The notes under the pieces are model-generated. The model had not been told where the DNA came from. It was given only the letters and a program-made list of their open reading frames with translations, and ran no database searches. 64,000 nucleotides of DNA, taken from positions 56,818,920-56,882,919 of the forward strand of contig OX352765.1 in the NCBI GenBank assembly GCA_947095585.1. The letters are read 5' to 3'. This stretch comes from Nephrocerus scutellatus (taxonomy: Eukaryota; Arthropoda; Insecta; Diptera; Pipunculidae). Positions 1 through 11,476 of the stretch are shown here, one piece after another; position 1 is the stretch's first letter, and each line of letters starts with the position of its first letter. Position numbers and translations under genes: made by a program.

Positions 1-695
1 TTATACTCATTGAGAATCTTCCAGAAACGTTCAGTCTTATAGACCGAAATATCGAGAAAATACCAGAAAATTGTAGCCTTATCACTTATTTACAAAAAAC
101 GATACTTATATGCAATGAGTCCTCTTCTAAAAATAGACTACATTTTCAATCATGTTCTTTAAAAAAAAACCGGGCAGACTGTTCAAACCGGTTTGACAAC
201 ATTTTTGACCAGTACGTAATGATTCAAACTTACAGGCAGTTAAATTTCAAATTTCAAGTCTTAGTGCCTACATATGCTACATAAAAGTGCTTATTTTAAG
301 AATACAGTATTTACATTGCGATTTATCTTAGGATTCTAATTTTATTATATGCGCTACTAACTTCTTTTCATAATAATACTCACGACTATTTTTAAGATTA
401 GAAAGAATTGTAACGGACTTTGCTCCATAGCACTGCGCCGACAATTGCACAGTAATACTCGTGGCAACACACAGCGGTAAATTGGATATTTAACGAGAAA
501 AGCAAAACACAAGAAATCATAATTAGAAAACAACAACATAGAACAAGAACAAGAACACGGTGCTTTGGTCTAGCATGCGGGAGGACGAACACACATTACG
601 AACACGGGCATTAACACACAGTAGTATTTACTGAGTTGAAAATTTTCAGAAAATCTGACCAGCCAGGCAGCCAGATAGCAAACCAGCCAGCCAGC
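1..695. other. Non-coding stretch, no gene recognised
   Basis: AT-rich DNA without a convincing open frame. A perfect 14-bp palindrome (TCAAACCGGTTTGA) lies at 183-196, and a short CAGCCAG-type simple repeat runs through about 660-695 just before the outer inverted repeat. I see no family-level similarity to a known protein. Confidence 0.5.
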
Positions 696-973
696 CACGG
701 GCAAGCGAAGTTAATATAGAGAATTTAAAAGATGATAGATGATGAGAAGATGATACACTGTCATCTAATGATGATAGTGTAAAATTACCATTAGGTCCTT
801 AAATGCTGACTAGTAAAAGCCGATAAATACCAGTTCCGCTTTTTCTTGCATTACACGCACCACACACGACGCGCGACACGCGTCACACGCAGAATATCAA
901 AAATGCTGTGTGAGATGTAGCAATTCAGCACTCTAGGTCGTGTGGAAGGTCAAAAACTAACGACTTCACTTTT

Positions 974-1012
974 TGTTAACGCGTCACAAGTTAACGCGTA
1001 ACAAGTTAACAC
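974..1012. repeat. Short tandem repeat of GTTAACGCGT type
   Basis: Three consecutive copies of a unit containing GTTAAC, two of them followed by GCGT(C/A)ACAA, sit inside the nested inverted-repeat structure. It is a local duplication of no known role. Confidence 0.5.
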
Positions 1013-1504
1013 TCGATTTCACTCCCCATAAAATGTTTTGAGTAATTTTTTTGTATATATTTTTTTTTTTTAAAGGACTCAATGCCAAGGGATAAGTCCC
1101 TGAATGACTTTCGTCACGGCAAAAAGTTGGGCTATGATCTTTATTAAAATTAAAAATTAAAAATTCGAAGGAATGTGAATTACAATATAACACATTCCTC
1201 ACGTTTGTAACCGGTTTCAGATTATTTTCTCAGAATTATCTCTGATTCATTGAAAAAAGCAATACGAAAAAACGAACACGAAACTAAAACGATGCGAGTC
1301 CAAATACTTTTATCAATGAATCATGGTCAGGGAAAACTACAAAAAACCTTGACCAAGAAAATATTACAAAATAAACAAGAAATATTATAAATAATACAAA
1401 AAATACAATCAATAATAATTTTATTATATAAAATAATCATATCCTCTAATGAACACTACGGTCGTCCTTCAGGAAGTTGTTGACAGCTATTTTGAAGGCC
1501 TGTA

Positions 1505-1856
1505 AATTATAAGATTCGGGAAATACGGATTCGAGCAATTGATTCCAAATCGAAGTCACTCTCAGAACCGCGCTTTAAAACTTATTGGTGACGTACAAAA
1601 CGCGAAAACAATCGAATCGCTTGAACATCGTAGGCATGTTTCCTGCATGTCACTGTTTTATCGCTTTTTCCACAAGCGGTGTTCAAAAGAAATATCCAGA
1701 TGTATCCCGCCTATTCTCCAACCCAACTGCAGTCGCTTAAGACACGCGTGCATAGACATCTCATCCTTTCCTCTCCCTAATTTCCTAATGCCCACGCTGT
1801 GCTAAGCATTATAAGGATGCAAACCCCTTTAGCTTGTGTACATTATAAAAAAATAT
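1505..1856 (+). pseudogene. 3' relic of a CR1-like LINE (RT C-terminus and 3' tail)
   Basis: An open stretch at about 1539-1805 encodes the C-terminal part of a non-LTR reverse transcriptase ORF, including SLEHRRHVSC and SLFYR. It matches the end of the longer LINE at 48390-50931, which has SLEHRRNVSV and SLFYQR in the same order. The 3' UTR is also shared: CCCACG.TGTGC.AAGCAT followed by a TATTATAAGG.TGC segment, CCCCTT and a TATAAAAAA end. Endonuclease, palm and fingers are absent. It is a 5'-truncated copy, as usual for LINEs, and lies inside the nested inverted-repeat structure, so either the repeat was hit by the LINE or the repeat captured it. Family name (CR1 versus Jockey superfamily) is a judgement from the longer copy. 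Confidence 0.7.
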
Positions 1857-2033
1857 ATGTGAAAATCGATTCTTAAGCTGTAAGCTCCAAAAAATTAAAA
1901 AGAAAAAAAAGTTTTTTTTTTAAATGTTGTGAGGTACATCTCACACATCAGCGTGTGTAATGCATGGAATAGTGGAACTGGTATATATCGGTTTCTACTA
2001 GTCAGAATTGAAAGGGGAGGTCTCAGAGGTTCC

Positions 2034-2085
2034 TTATCCTGTGAGTACCACCAGAAGGCCGATTTCGGTCGCAAATGAGTCTAGG
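2034..2085 (+). repeat. Short BEL/Pao-like fragment
   Basis: About 50 bp match, in reverse orientation, the end of the decayed BEL gag segment at 3540-3600: GAGTACCACC, GGCCGATTTC and GTCGCAAATGAGTCTAG occur in the same order. It is a small orphan piece of that element, outside the inner inverted repeat. Confidence 0.55.
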
Positions 2086-2713
2086 TGAGATGTCATTTTC
2101 GTATATGTACGAGGTGTATAGCATACAATTTTATTGTTGTGTTATGTTTTTTCTTTCTTTGGGTTAGTGTAAATTTAATGACAGAAAGTAGTAAAATCTT
2201 GTACATAATTGCCGAATCGGTTCACTCTTGCCTCATGCAGTAGTCTAGCCACATGCTGGCATTTACGTGAAAAGTCTTTATCTGTCAAAATTGCTTATGA
2301 ATAGTGCTGCTGCTAAATTGCAATCAAGGTATTATACTACTATTTCATTAGCCGCACTATTATACTACCTTAAACCTAATTATACTACTTTTATGAAGTA
2401 ATTCTAAATCGAAACGATATCAAATTTATTTGATTTTTAGCAAAAAAATGGTTTCTTTTACAATTACATGTTATTAAGTCTGTAAATTTCTCTCCGAACT
2501 ATCAATAATTATTATAAAGGAATTTTTACATTTCCCAAAAATTATATTGACCAAGAATGTATGTCAAAAAATAAACAAAACACAAATAACAAAATTTGGT
2601 ATTTTATTTCAATTGATGCCTTTGCTTCCAAATTGAAAGCCAAATACTATTATATAATATACTAAGAAACCGACGAGTTTTTAAATTCTCTATATTAACT
2701 TTACTTGCCCGTG

Positions 2714-3504
2714 TGTTTGTGGGTTTGTGGGCTTGTGGATTTGTCATGGATTCTTGCGATCAATTTTTAACCCACTTCCAACAGCCCGATTTTATAGAAA
2801 TTTGGCACACATGTGTATTTCCGGAGACAACACTTTTTTTTGAGGTCCCTCGGGTTGCGGGGTCGGGGGGCTCCCATACAAAAATTTACCCGATTTTCTT
2901 CAAAATTCACACATGTGTATACCCAATAAACAATACTTTTTCGAAAATTTGGTAGTGATCGGGTCCCGGGTTCGGCCGCAAGGCCCTTATAAATTTTTTA
3001 AATATCTATACTGGCATCAGATATTCGTCGCCCTTTATGCACTGTGTGCGGTGTGTGCTGCGCAGTCGGCTACGCTGCATGGTTTTGGTGGTAGAGAGAG
3101 AGAGAAATCTTAGCTCACGCACAAATGAACCCAGCAAATGAAACGAGACATAAATGTTTTATGCTTAATTTAACTTACATTTTTATTTACTGAATTTTAT
3201 TTTTATTGATGTCGTTTTTTGTTGTCGATATCAACTTACAGATAGAACAACAAGTTTTCGCAATATTCTGTCATTTCGCGTTTTCATAAATTAGTTCAGA
3301 GCAGTCAAAGAGTTCTCAAGATAAATGTTCGTGTTTCTTATTTGCTCAGAGTATGAGCGTGCTCTAAGTGCTCAGAATAAAATGATCTGAGCATTTTCAA
3401 TTTTAACATCTGATGTCAAATGTCTGTTTCGATGATTTTCTCCTACAATAAAAAAAAATGGCCCAGGATCGAGGGGCTCCCATATCAATTTCTGCTACAC
3501 ATAA
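2714..3504. repeat. Non-coding repeat-like stretch
   Basis: Begins with TTTGTGGG simple repeats right after the outer inverted repeat. It contains two diverged copies of a roughly 100-bp segment marked by CACACATGTGTA (about 2808 and 2909), each followed by an A/C-rich and poly-T motif. Near 3370-3392 a 7-bp perfect stem (GCTCAGA / TCTGAGC) could form a hairpin. No protein similarity seen. Confidence 0.4.
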
Positions 3505-4857
3505 CATCTACTTACACCACAAACTTGCGGTTGTTCAGGAGTCTAGACTCATTTGCGACTGAAATCGGCCCCCAGGTCTTTGCGTCTGGGTGGTACTCCC
3601 AACGTACAAGACGGAACACATAACTACCGGGCGGGCTCTGTGGGCCTTCTGCTTCGTGTTCGTCTGGCTGGCGTTCGGCTTCTCGTCGTGCTGGCCAACG
3701 TTGTGCTTCTTGTTGGGCTGACGCCTCCGTCCTGCTGATGAGCGAGTGGTGTCTACCATTGCAGTAGCGGCAGGAACTCGCGGACGAGCATCCGGCAACG
3801 CTGTGTCTTGACTGCAGGCAGTTGAAGCAGACCTCCGTCGTCCTAGCGACATTGAGGCGCCGATACGCGAGGGCCATGGCAGTGTCCGCATCGGTTCTCT
3901 GGAACTGCAACGACGTGAGTCCGGGCAACGGGAAGCATCTTTGGTTGCCGTGATCCACCTGCCTGTTTTCGTCCAGATGTAGAAGGGAGCTGGATCTTTG
4001 TCGCCAAGCTGTAGGCCCGATGAGTCAAGAACTCGAGCATGCTGGTGAGAGTGGGAATCTCTTTGGCTTGGCAATGCATGCATCAACCTTATTGGGTCAC
4101 TTTCGGCAAACGGGACCGTTAAAGCGTCCCAACTGGAGATTGGTTGTCTCATCACTCGTAGTGCACGGAGTGATTCTTGCACGGTATCCACGATCTGTAA
4201 CAGGGCATTTGAACATTCATCCTGGGCTGCCTTCAGGTTTAGGATCCGAGAAACATGGGTCTCGCACAACAGTCGTGGGTTTATTAACCTCTCTTTGAGC
4301 TCACTCCAGAGCTCTTCGTAGCCGCCGGAGTAGATAATGCCGACCAGGCCGACGCTGCCATGCAGTGCCACGGCACGTAGCTTTTGGAGTTTTTAGGCGG
4401 GCGTCAGCTCCGTGTGGTGAAGTAGGTTTTCAAACGCGTCCTTAAACGCTAACCAAATGTGTAGTTGTCCATCGAATGTCGGGATTTGCACCGTCTCCAG
4501 CTTCATCTCCACCCATGGCACGGTTGTGCTGTGATGCTGCTGTGGCGAAACCGGCCCAATTTCCGCCATATCTTGCAGAGCTTTTTGACGTCTCCCCAAG
4601 ACCACCATGACGTTGTTGAACTGCTCGTCCACGACTACCAGCAGATTATCATGAGCCTTAGCTATTGCATCGCTCACCAGCGCTATGTAGGCTGCCATGA
4701 AGTGTTCGTAATGCGCTTTTATCGAATGCTGTCTTAGGCGGATTTGCACCTCATCCAAATCCGTCACGTCCATATTGACGATGCGGTCGTGCACCCGCTT
4801 GATAGCGGTGCATGCGACAGTGCGTCGATTTAAATCGGCAATGTCAGATGTCACTCA
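3505..4857 (-). pseudogene. BEL/Pao retrotransposon gag region, broken
   Basis: Encodes the gag-like N-terminal half of a BEL/Pao polyprotein. The first frame (4857 down) holds the DUF1759-type signature IPTFDGQLHIWLAFKDAFE near residues 125-143. A TAA at 4393-4395 interrupts it, and the same frame then continues with YEELWSELKERL. The conserved LEFLTHRAYSL continues in a second frame around 4030, and a CCHC zinc knuckle (CFNCLQSRHSVAGC) lies in a third frame near 3790-3835. So there is one nonsense codon and at least two frameshifts. The frame opens with GTG directly after a TGA, so the true start is lost or lies elsewhere. Protease, RT, RNase H and integrase are missing. Family call is strong; the element is dead. 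Confidence 0.85.
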
Positions 4858-5130
4858 CTGCACTATGAGTAGTTATATTTGGTTCACAGTATAACAGTAT
4901 GGCAATTAGCATTGTCAAAATAAGCAATATGACGTTAGCCTAGCCAACTGTGGCCGCACGCGCACATAACACGAAATTACCTTTTTGTTCCACTGAACGA
5001 TGCAGGGGTAATTTATTTTGGTTTTGCTAGAAAACCCACAAAGTCAAACCAAAAACCTCGAATATAAAACCGTTTGACAAGTGTGTCCACACGAGCACAA
5101 ATTTATACCCGTTTAAATTATTCGTCCTCA
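4858..5130 (-). other. BEL/Pao 5' leader
   Basis: Untranslated stretch between the primer-binding-site candidate and the BEL gag start on the minus strand. Nothing else is recognisable in it. Confidence 0.45.
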
Positions 5131-5310
5131 CAGAAGGCACCAAAATGTCGGGTATTTAACTTTCGTTCTGGGGGTGTTTGAATTAAAGAATGATGTACCT
5201 TGCGTTTACTAAAATGTAGACCAAGTCTGCCTTAGCAAATATGCCACCAGACTACATCGCAACGGAGCGATGTGCGGGTGTCCACCCACAGTGCCCAGTA
5301 GATGAGTGGA
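5131..5310 (-). repeat. BEL/Pao primer-binding site and partial 5' LTR
   Basis: On the minus strand an LTR-like sequence ends in CCGACA, followed by TTTTGGTGCC, a BEL-style primer-binding site at about 5131-5148. The LTR would extend toward higher coordinates, possibly opening at TGTGGGTGGACACC near 5290. No second LTR is present, so the outer boundary is uncertain. Confidence 0.5.
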
Positions 5311-5377
5311 CGACGATAAACAGCACAAGCAGTGAATCGTTGCGATGCCAGCGAATTCGCCCTTCGGGCTTGCAATA

Positions 5378-5516
5378 ATACTGTTCTATGGAAATTCTGG
5401 AATACGGTAATTTGGGACTGGAATTTCTGGAACTAAGCCATTTCTCAAGCGATTTTTATGAAGTTCGGTAGGCAGGACTAATATGCAACAATAAGATTTG
5501 TTCCTATTCATCATCA
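5378..5516 (-). repeat. Isolated monomer of the 118-bp satellite
   Basis: Read on the minus strand it shows the marker words of the array at 24875-25471 in order: GAACAAATCTTAT, GCATATTAGTCCT, AATCGCTTGAGAAATGGCT, then AATTCCAG and CAGAATTTCCATAG. It abuts the 3' end of the RTE-like LINE at about 5517. It is a single diverged unit about 19 kb from the array. Confidence 0.75.
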
Positions 5517-7670
5517 TATTTGGCTCTACAACCGGTGTCCAGCCCTGGCTTCCCACAACAAATCTCTCCACCGATCCCGATTTCGAGCCGATGTCATCCA
5601 GTTTCGTTTCGCTTATGTTCTATATCCCCTTGTGGGTCCTTGGGCCTCTACTACGCCTAGGCGCCATCGCGTGCGGTTCCCGGCAATGAGCTTCAGCTCT
5701 CTCCAACTCTTTCCCAATTGCCGTGACTCCTCCTCAACTGTTCTGCGCCATGTTTTTCTCGGACGACCCGTTCTTCTACCATCCGGAGATAACGGATTCC
5801 ATTGTATAACGTAGTTTGCAATGGAACTGTCGCCTTTTCGGAGTGTGTGACCAATCCACTGCCACTTCCGTCGTTGGATGGTTTTTTGGTTCCTGACCAG
5901 TTCTCTGGTAAAGATGTTCGTTAGAGATACGGTTAGGCCAGAAAACCCTTAAGTTTTTCCGTAGGCACCTATTTACGAACGTTTGTAGTCTTTTTGTGAT
6001 AGTAGCGGTAACCTTCCAAGTGCTGCACCCATACAACAGCACAGATTCAACATTTGCGCGGAACAGTCGCAGCTTGGTGTTTAAGCTGATCGCATTGCTT
6101 CGCCATATCATGGACATCAAGCACCGATTTTGCTTTGCCGATTCGGTTGACAATGTCCTGTTCGGTTCCACCTTCGGTCGAGAATATACTCCCAAGATAT
6201 TTGAAACTCTCTACTCTCTCTACCGGCTGTCCAGCAATGTTAACTTGAGTTACTGAGTTAGTGCCGAGGTTGATGATTTTTGTTTTGGCAGTATTAATCC
6301 TTAAACCCGCATTTGCCTCCCTCTCCACATTTGTTGTCAATTGGTGCAGCTCCATAATTCAGTGACAGAGTAAACAAACGTCGTTAGCGGAATCCAGATG
6401 TTTGAGTTGAGATGTAAGAGTCCAACGGATTCCTCCGTTTCCAGTAGATAAAGCTGCGCGAAGTACATCGCTAATCACCAACAAAAAAAGTATCGGCGAT
6501 AGAATGCAACCTTGTCGTACCCCACTTAGGATCTCGAATTCCTCTGACAGCTTTCCTCTATGCAGCACATGACATTTAGAGCCATCATAGGTTGCTTTAA
6601 TAATAGCTATTAGTTTATCGGGTATACCTCTCCTGCGCCAGGCGAGCCAGATAAACTGTCTGTTGACACTGTCAAACGCCTTCTCAAAATCGATGAACAG
6701 CAGTTGCAGTGGTGACCGGAATTCAACGCACTGTTCAATAATGATCCGCAGGGTGCTTATGTGGTCTACGCAGGAGTTTCCAGTGCGGAAACCTGCTTGT
6801 TCGGCATCGAGTGTATCTTCCAGATGTTCCTTAATTCGCTCAAGTACTACTTGGGCTATTACCTTTGCAACTACAGGAAGAACGCAAATGACTCTCCAGT
6901 TTTAGCACTCCATAAAACTACCTATTTTAGGAAGCTTGACAATCATTCTTTTCTTCCACTCGTCGGGGAAACTTTCTGCCCGGCTTCTTCCAACAATACT
7001 TTCCGCTCCAGATGTGAAACATTTTTCACAGCCTTCCAATGTTCCTGGATGGTTGTCGGCAGTGAGCTGCTGATTGCTTCCACTCCTTGCGATAAATGAT
7101 CCCTTAATTGTTGGCGTACTGAGGGGAGCTTTAGCCGGCCGATGTTATACCTAGGCATTCGGATGATATTGCGGATTTTTTGAACTGATGCAGTACGTAA
7201 ATGGACAGTAGCTACCATAAGGTAATGATCCCGTACCATGCCCATGTCGGCTCCTCGCCTGTTTCTGACGTCTAAAAGACAGCTCCTAAAACGTCGGCTG
7301 ATCGCCACATGGTCGATTTGGTTGGATGATGATTGCCTGTTGGTTGACACCCAGCTGACCTTGTGGCAGGTCTTATGCTCAAACATGGTGCCTCCTATAA
7401 CAAGGTTGTTGGTGTTGCAGAAATCAACAAATCTTTCACCATTGTCATTTCGTTCGCCGAGGCCGTGCTTCCCAATCACATGCTTGAGTCCTTCATTGTC
7501 GTTGCCAACCTTGGCATTCAAATCCCCCATCACGATGACGATATCTCCGTTCGGCGTTGCGTTGAATACAGCGTTTAGTTGATTGTAGAAGTTGTCCTTT
7601 TCATACTCAGTCGAGGGATTCGTTGGGGCGTAGCACTGTATGATCGTGACGCGCCGTACTCTAGTCCGAA
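5517..7670 (-). pseudogene. RTE-like LINE, left-arm copy (endonuclease + RT), internally deleted
   Basis: From high to low coordinates: an apurinic-type endonuclease part (GDLNAKVGNDNEG; SNQIDHVAISRR) at about 7533-7100, then the reverse transcriptase and C-terminal region to about 5620. About 0.6 kb between endonuclease linker and RT is missing, with the join near 6960-7000. The RT active site YADD of sister copies reads SAND here (about 6370), and several frameshifts occur (near 6120, 5900). The LINE ends in an ATGATGAAT-type tail against the satellite monomer. The upstream end breaks at 7670, in the middle of the endonuclease, where element A begins. The part nearest A is almost identical to the right-arm copy, while the outer part is clearly more diverged. 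Confidence 0.8.
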
Positions 7671-7800
7671 TTCATCTAGTCTGAATTCATCATTGTATTA
7701 TTAAACTCAACCTTTTGTTCTTGTTTCATTAAATCTGTTTTAAGTCTTACAATCTAATATATAAATAAAATTGAAATCATAACGTTTGGCGACGAGGATT
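7671..7800 (+). repeat. Element A: end of 5' LTR and primer-binding site
   Basis: The truncated LTR end (about 7671-7786) is joined to the LINE at CTAGTCCGAA. TGGCGACGAGG at 7787 is a typical Ty3/Gypsy primer-binding site of Mag-like elements and sits 14 bases before the gag ATG at 7801. The same arrangement occurs inverted at 39596-39725. Confidence 0.65.
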
Positions 7801-8775
7801 ATGGACGAAAACGCGCTTAAAAGAGTCCTTAAGCAATAGCAAGAATGGATGGAAAAGCTGATGGAGAATAACAAGAAGACGATGGAAGAGGTTATCAAAG
7901 CGGCAAGTTCTAATCAAGTGTCATCCAACGCAATTCCACAATTTCGAGCTTTTGATGGACAGAAAGATAAGTTGGAAACCTACATCTTTCAGCTCCAACA
8001 GCACTTTTCTGCTCACGGTATCGAACACGATAATTTAAAGAAAGCATATTTTCTTTCCTCATGTGGTACTTTTATCAATGAGTTGCTCAATAAATTAATA
8101 GAAACAGATAGCGTAAGTACACATTCATTTAAAGACATAATTGGTAAACTAACAAAACACTTTGAACAAAAATTACATGTGCTGGCATCTCGCTGTAATT
8201 TCTTACGGCACAAAAGGACGTCGGGCCAGTCATACGGAGACTGGATAGCTGATCTTAGAGGGCTAGCAAGGCAGTGCAGTTTTGTTTGCACAAATGAGAG
8301 CTGCAAAAAATCATATGCGGAGTTCGTGATAAGAGATATGATCACATTCTACACCCCCCATGATCATGTCAGATCAGCAGCGACGCAGAAGAAAAACCCT
8401 ACGTTGGAAGAAGTGGAGGCTATAGCAGCTGCCTTCGAGTAAACACAAATAGCATCAAACATAATGAAGAATACTAGTAAAGAAGCTACAGCGACAACAA
8501 CACATGAAGTAAATCAGGTGACAATGAAGGAATCACGTTTCGGCAACCAAAGTAAGTCAAATACAGAAAATTATTCAGATCGCAAATCATGTATTAACTG
8601 TGGAGTCAATCATGATCGTAGTCAGTGCAGGCATTTAGATTCGGTTTGTGATCTATGCTATCGTAAAGGTCATATAAGCAATTTGTGCTTAAGTGGTAGT
8701 CAAAGAATTAGACCGGCAAGGTGGTATAGAGAAGAGTCTCGTCATCGCGCCATGAACCGTGGTCGTTCAAGTTAA
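7801..8775 (+). pseudogene. Element A gag (Mag-like Ty3/Gypsy), left copy
   Basis: Capsid-type gag starting with ATG at 7801 right after the primer-binding site. The capsid part (IPQFRAFDGQKDKLETYIF, about residues 45-63) is followed by a nucleocapsid with two knuckles: CINCGVNHDRSQC (C-X2-C-X3-H-X4-C) and CDLCYRKGHISNLC (C-X2-C-X4-H-X4-C). All pieces lie in one frame, which continues into protease/RT, so the original was a single gag-pol ORF. In-frame stops break it at 7837 (codon 13), about 8440 and about 8773. The last two are also in the right-arm copy; the codon-13 stop is private to this copy. Confidence 0.85.
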
Positions 8776-9714
8776 AGGCATCAGGGCAATTTTTACAATA
8801 ACAGACAACAGAGTGTGCATTCAGTGTACAGTACAGCAAACAACGAGCATGTAAGTCAGACAAAGAAAGATGTTTCGACAGTACATGCAGTAGAATCTTG
8901 GTTTAGTGGAAATAAGCAAACCGAGACCGATAGAAGGGGAAATAAGATGTTTATATCTTTCACAGTTAATGACAGACACATGCAATTCCAAGCTGATACT
9001 GGAGCAACCTACTCCATTGTTGGTGATGACGGATACGAGAAATTAGGAAGGCCAACTTGTAGGAAAACGACAAAGGTTCTCAAATCGTATGGTGGTGAGA
9101 ATATTCCAATTCGTGGTGTAATTCAGGTGAAGGTGATGATGAAAGGTAAAGTGACAGAATTACCACTTTTAGTCGCTGACAGCTCCAAAGGTAGTAATAT
9201 TTTAGGGCTCGATTGGTTTGCTGCGCTCAAGTTTTGCGTAGGCTCAGCTGACAATGAAGTTAACTTTTTGTCATCAACGTCAGATTCGGTAGACAAATTG
9301 CAAGCTGATGCAAAGCTGCTTTGTGATAGGCATCATAAGGTGTTTAATAATACTTTAGGCTGCAGTAAATTATTTAAAGCTCGCGTAAGTTTGAAAGAAA
9401 GTGCTCAACCAAAATATTTTAAATATCGCCCACTGCCGTTTTCACAAAAGGCCGCTGTCAAAGCTGAACTTAACCGATTGGAAGAATTAAATATATTGAA
9501 GCCAATTCAGACGTGTCAATGGGCTGCTACCATTGTTGTGGTTCCCAAGCCTAACGGATCAGTTCGCATATGTGCCGATTTTAAAGCTTCTTTAAATCCA
9601 CAACTGGAAGTACACGGGTATCCCTTTCCAAGGTTTGAAGAGTTGTGTCATCAGCTGCATGGTTGTCAATTTTTCACGAAGATTGATCTTGAACCAATAT
9701 CTGTACGGTCGTGA
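8776..9714 (+). pseudogene. Element A protease and N-terminal RT, left copy
   Basis: Same frame as A gag. The aspartic protease motif is QADTGATYSIVG (about 8985-9020), followed by ILGLDWF. RT fingers follow (VVVPKPNGSVRICADFK, GYPFPRFEEL, FFTKIDL). At about 9690 the sequence jumps out of frame to the RNase H C-terminal region. The whole RT palm with its YxDD box, the thumb and the first half of RNase H are gone. The same join is present in the right arm (37681-38580). RT type is Mag/K02A2.6-like by motif style; clade is moderately certain. Confidence 0.85.
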
Positions 9715-10055
9715 ATTTGAACTCATCACGGACCACAAGCCCCTAATCACAATTTTTCATCCAAATAAAAAACTGCCTGAAATGACTATCCACAGATTGC
9801 AAAGGTATGCTATAATTCTTATGACCTACAACTACAAAATACGATACCGGTCTACAAAACAGCACTGCAACGCTGACTGCTTATCTAGATTGCTGGTTGG
9901 GCCTGACACGAAATTTGACGAAGAAGAACAAGACGGGGTAGGTGTTGACACGGTATATAATGCGGTATTGGAAAACGTCCCGATCACAAGCAATACTGTA
10001 GCTGAAGCCTCTGCCCAGGACAGCACCCTTCAAAGCGTTTTAAAAACATTCAGAT
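9690..10055 (+). pseudogene. Element A RNase H C-terminal fragment, left copy
   Basis: After the internal deletion the frame continues as the end of Gypsy RNase H: LYGREFELITDHKPL, then a tether with NADCLSRL. The frame is shifted by one relative to the upstream protease/RT part. It stops being A at about 10055, where the leader of element C begins (join ATTCAG/ATTTCGTTC). Integrase and 3' LTR of A are absent, so A cannot be complete anywhere in the window. Confidence 0.8.
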
Positions 10056-11476
10056 TTCGTTCTTCGTGTGTCAATATAAAACATTAACAATGGCAAATGA
10101 AAATATACTTAGACCTCCGGTGCTTAATGCACTAGACACATCCAAATTCCCCTAACATTAACCATCCAATGAGTTTAACACAGGAACTTCAAACAATTAT
10201 AACTTCAATTGTTAGCCAAGTCATTAATTCGGAAGGACGAAGCATGATCCAAAACATGCTAAATCCGAATACGGATATTTCCAGAGGAATCGACCAAACG
10301 ATAAACCCTGAACATCAGTCCAATTTATCGGAACTTGATAAGATCTCGGACGTTGTTCGCTGTCTCAGAGAGTTCTCTGGTCAGCCAGGCGAGTTCAGCT
10401 CATGGAAAAAGAGCGTGGATCGTACTATTCGACTTTACGAGTCAATTAAAGGTACACCAAAATACTTCGGCGTTTTAAACGTCTAAAAAAAAAATTGTAG
10501 GAAATGCGGATATCGCCTTAGAATCCTACAATACACTCCTTAATTGGGAGTGTATATCGCGTTGCCTTACATTGCATTACGCAGACAAGCGTGATTTGGG
10601 AACACTGGAATACCAGATGATATCCTTAGTGCAATTCTGTACAAGGCTTTTATCAAGAAGTGTATTCACACTTGTCTTTGATTCTAAATAAAATCAGTTG
10701 CATGGAAGTTGGCCAAGAAGCAATCTACTTACAAAAAATTATAGAGACAAAGCTTTGGACACCTTCGTACGTGGTCTAAAAGGAGACTTGCCTAGGCTCC
10801 TCGGAATTCGTGAACCTGTTGACCTTTCACAAGCCCTCTACCTATGTCTAAAATTGGAGAACCAGAATTATAAGTCCATCTATGCCATAAACCACCAGGG
10901 AATATCGAGAAAACCACAGTACCATCACCCAAATCCTCCAACACTTCCTCCGCGAAGATCTAATAACAATTTAAATCTTCGAAGAAATAACATCCCTTTA
11001 TTTCCCACAACTTGCATATATTCCACAACCAACTAATAATTTTAATAACAGACCCACTCAATTTAACAACACCCCATTCCAAACCCAATATTCATATCGC
11101 AATTACCAACCCAACCAAAATCAAGGAAACTTTATGCGACCACCGCCTAGACGACATCCTCGACCAGAACCGATGGACACAAGCACCATTCAGTCGCGCG
11201 CAGTTAATTATACTAATCGACCCCAAGGAAATTGGCAACCTGCAACCAAAAGACCCAACTGGACAACCCAACGACCTACACCAAATAAAATGCAAAGAAC
11301 TTTCCACACGACAACCCAAGTAGCGCATTAGGAGACGGAAACTCCGACCAAACTCTTGCTGAATACTTGGGAACAATAGGTGACTTACAGGAATATGAAT
11401 ATCAAGAACCCAATATTATAAATCCCAATAACACCGAAATCTTCCTCGAAGCTCAAGACATTCATTTTTTAGATTG
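10056..11476 (+). pseudogene. Element C gag (errantivirus-like Gypsy), left copy, frameshifted
   Basis: Gag of a 17.6/297-type Gypsy element. The ATG at 10090 opens MANENILRPP, but an extra A near 10133 shifts the frame. Recognisable blocks follow: NSEGRSMIQNML, LREFSGQPGEFSSW, then after further breaks [20 protein letters not shown] (about 10755-10815) and a Pro/Asn/Gln-rich C-terminal tail to about 11330. A poly-A run near 10487-10496 replaces sequence that is intact in the C2 copy (45600-45615). Both lesions are shared with the right arm, so they predate the inverted duplication. No zinc knuckle is seen. Confidence 0.8.

Larger units (their letters stand above)
696..2713. repeat. Nested inverted-repeat structure, about 2.0 kb
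   Basis: The outer pair is 696-730 and 2679-2713: 35 bp each, 33 of 35 matching in inverted orientation, beginning CACGGGCAAG on the outside. An inner, less perfect inverted pair lies at about 806-920 and 1930-2005; both share CTGACTAGTA at the outer edge and GTGTGAGATGTA at the inner edge, and the left copy has extra GC-rich ACGCG-type sequence. Inside is a LINE 3' relic. The layout resembles a non-autonomous terminal-inverted-repeat or foldback element, but no target duplication or transposase was found. Confidence 0.55.

Noticed and set aside
357..592. Cys-rich minus-strand frames near the window start
   Set aside because: Short overlapping frames in AT-rich DNA with no start context or conserved pattern.
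2713..3113. Two overlapping plus-strand frames of 66-80 residues
   Set aside because: Sequence is low complexity with repeated CACACATGTGTA blocks, no domain and no homology among the recognised elements.
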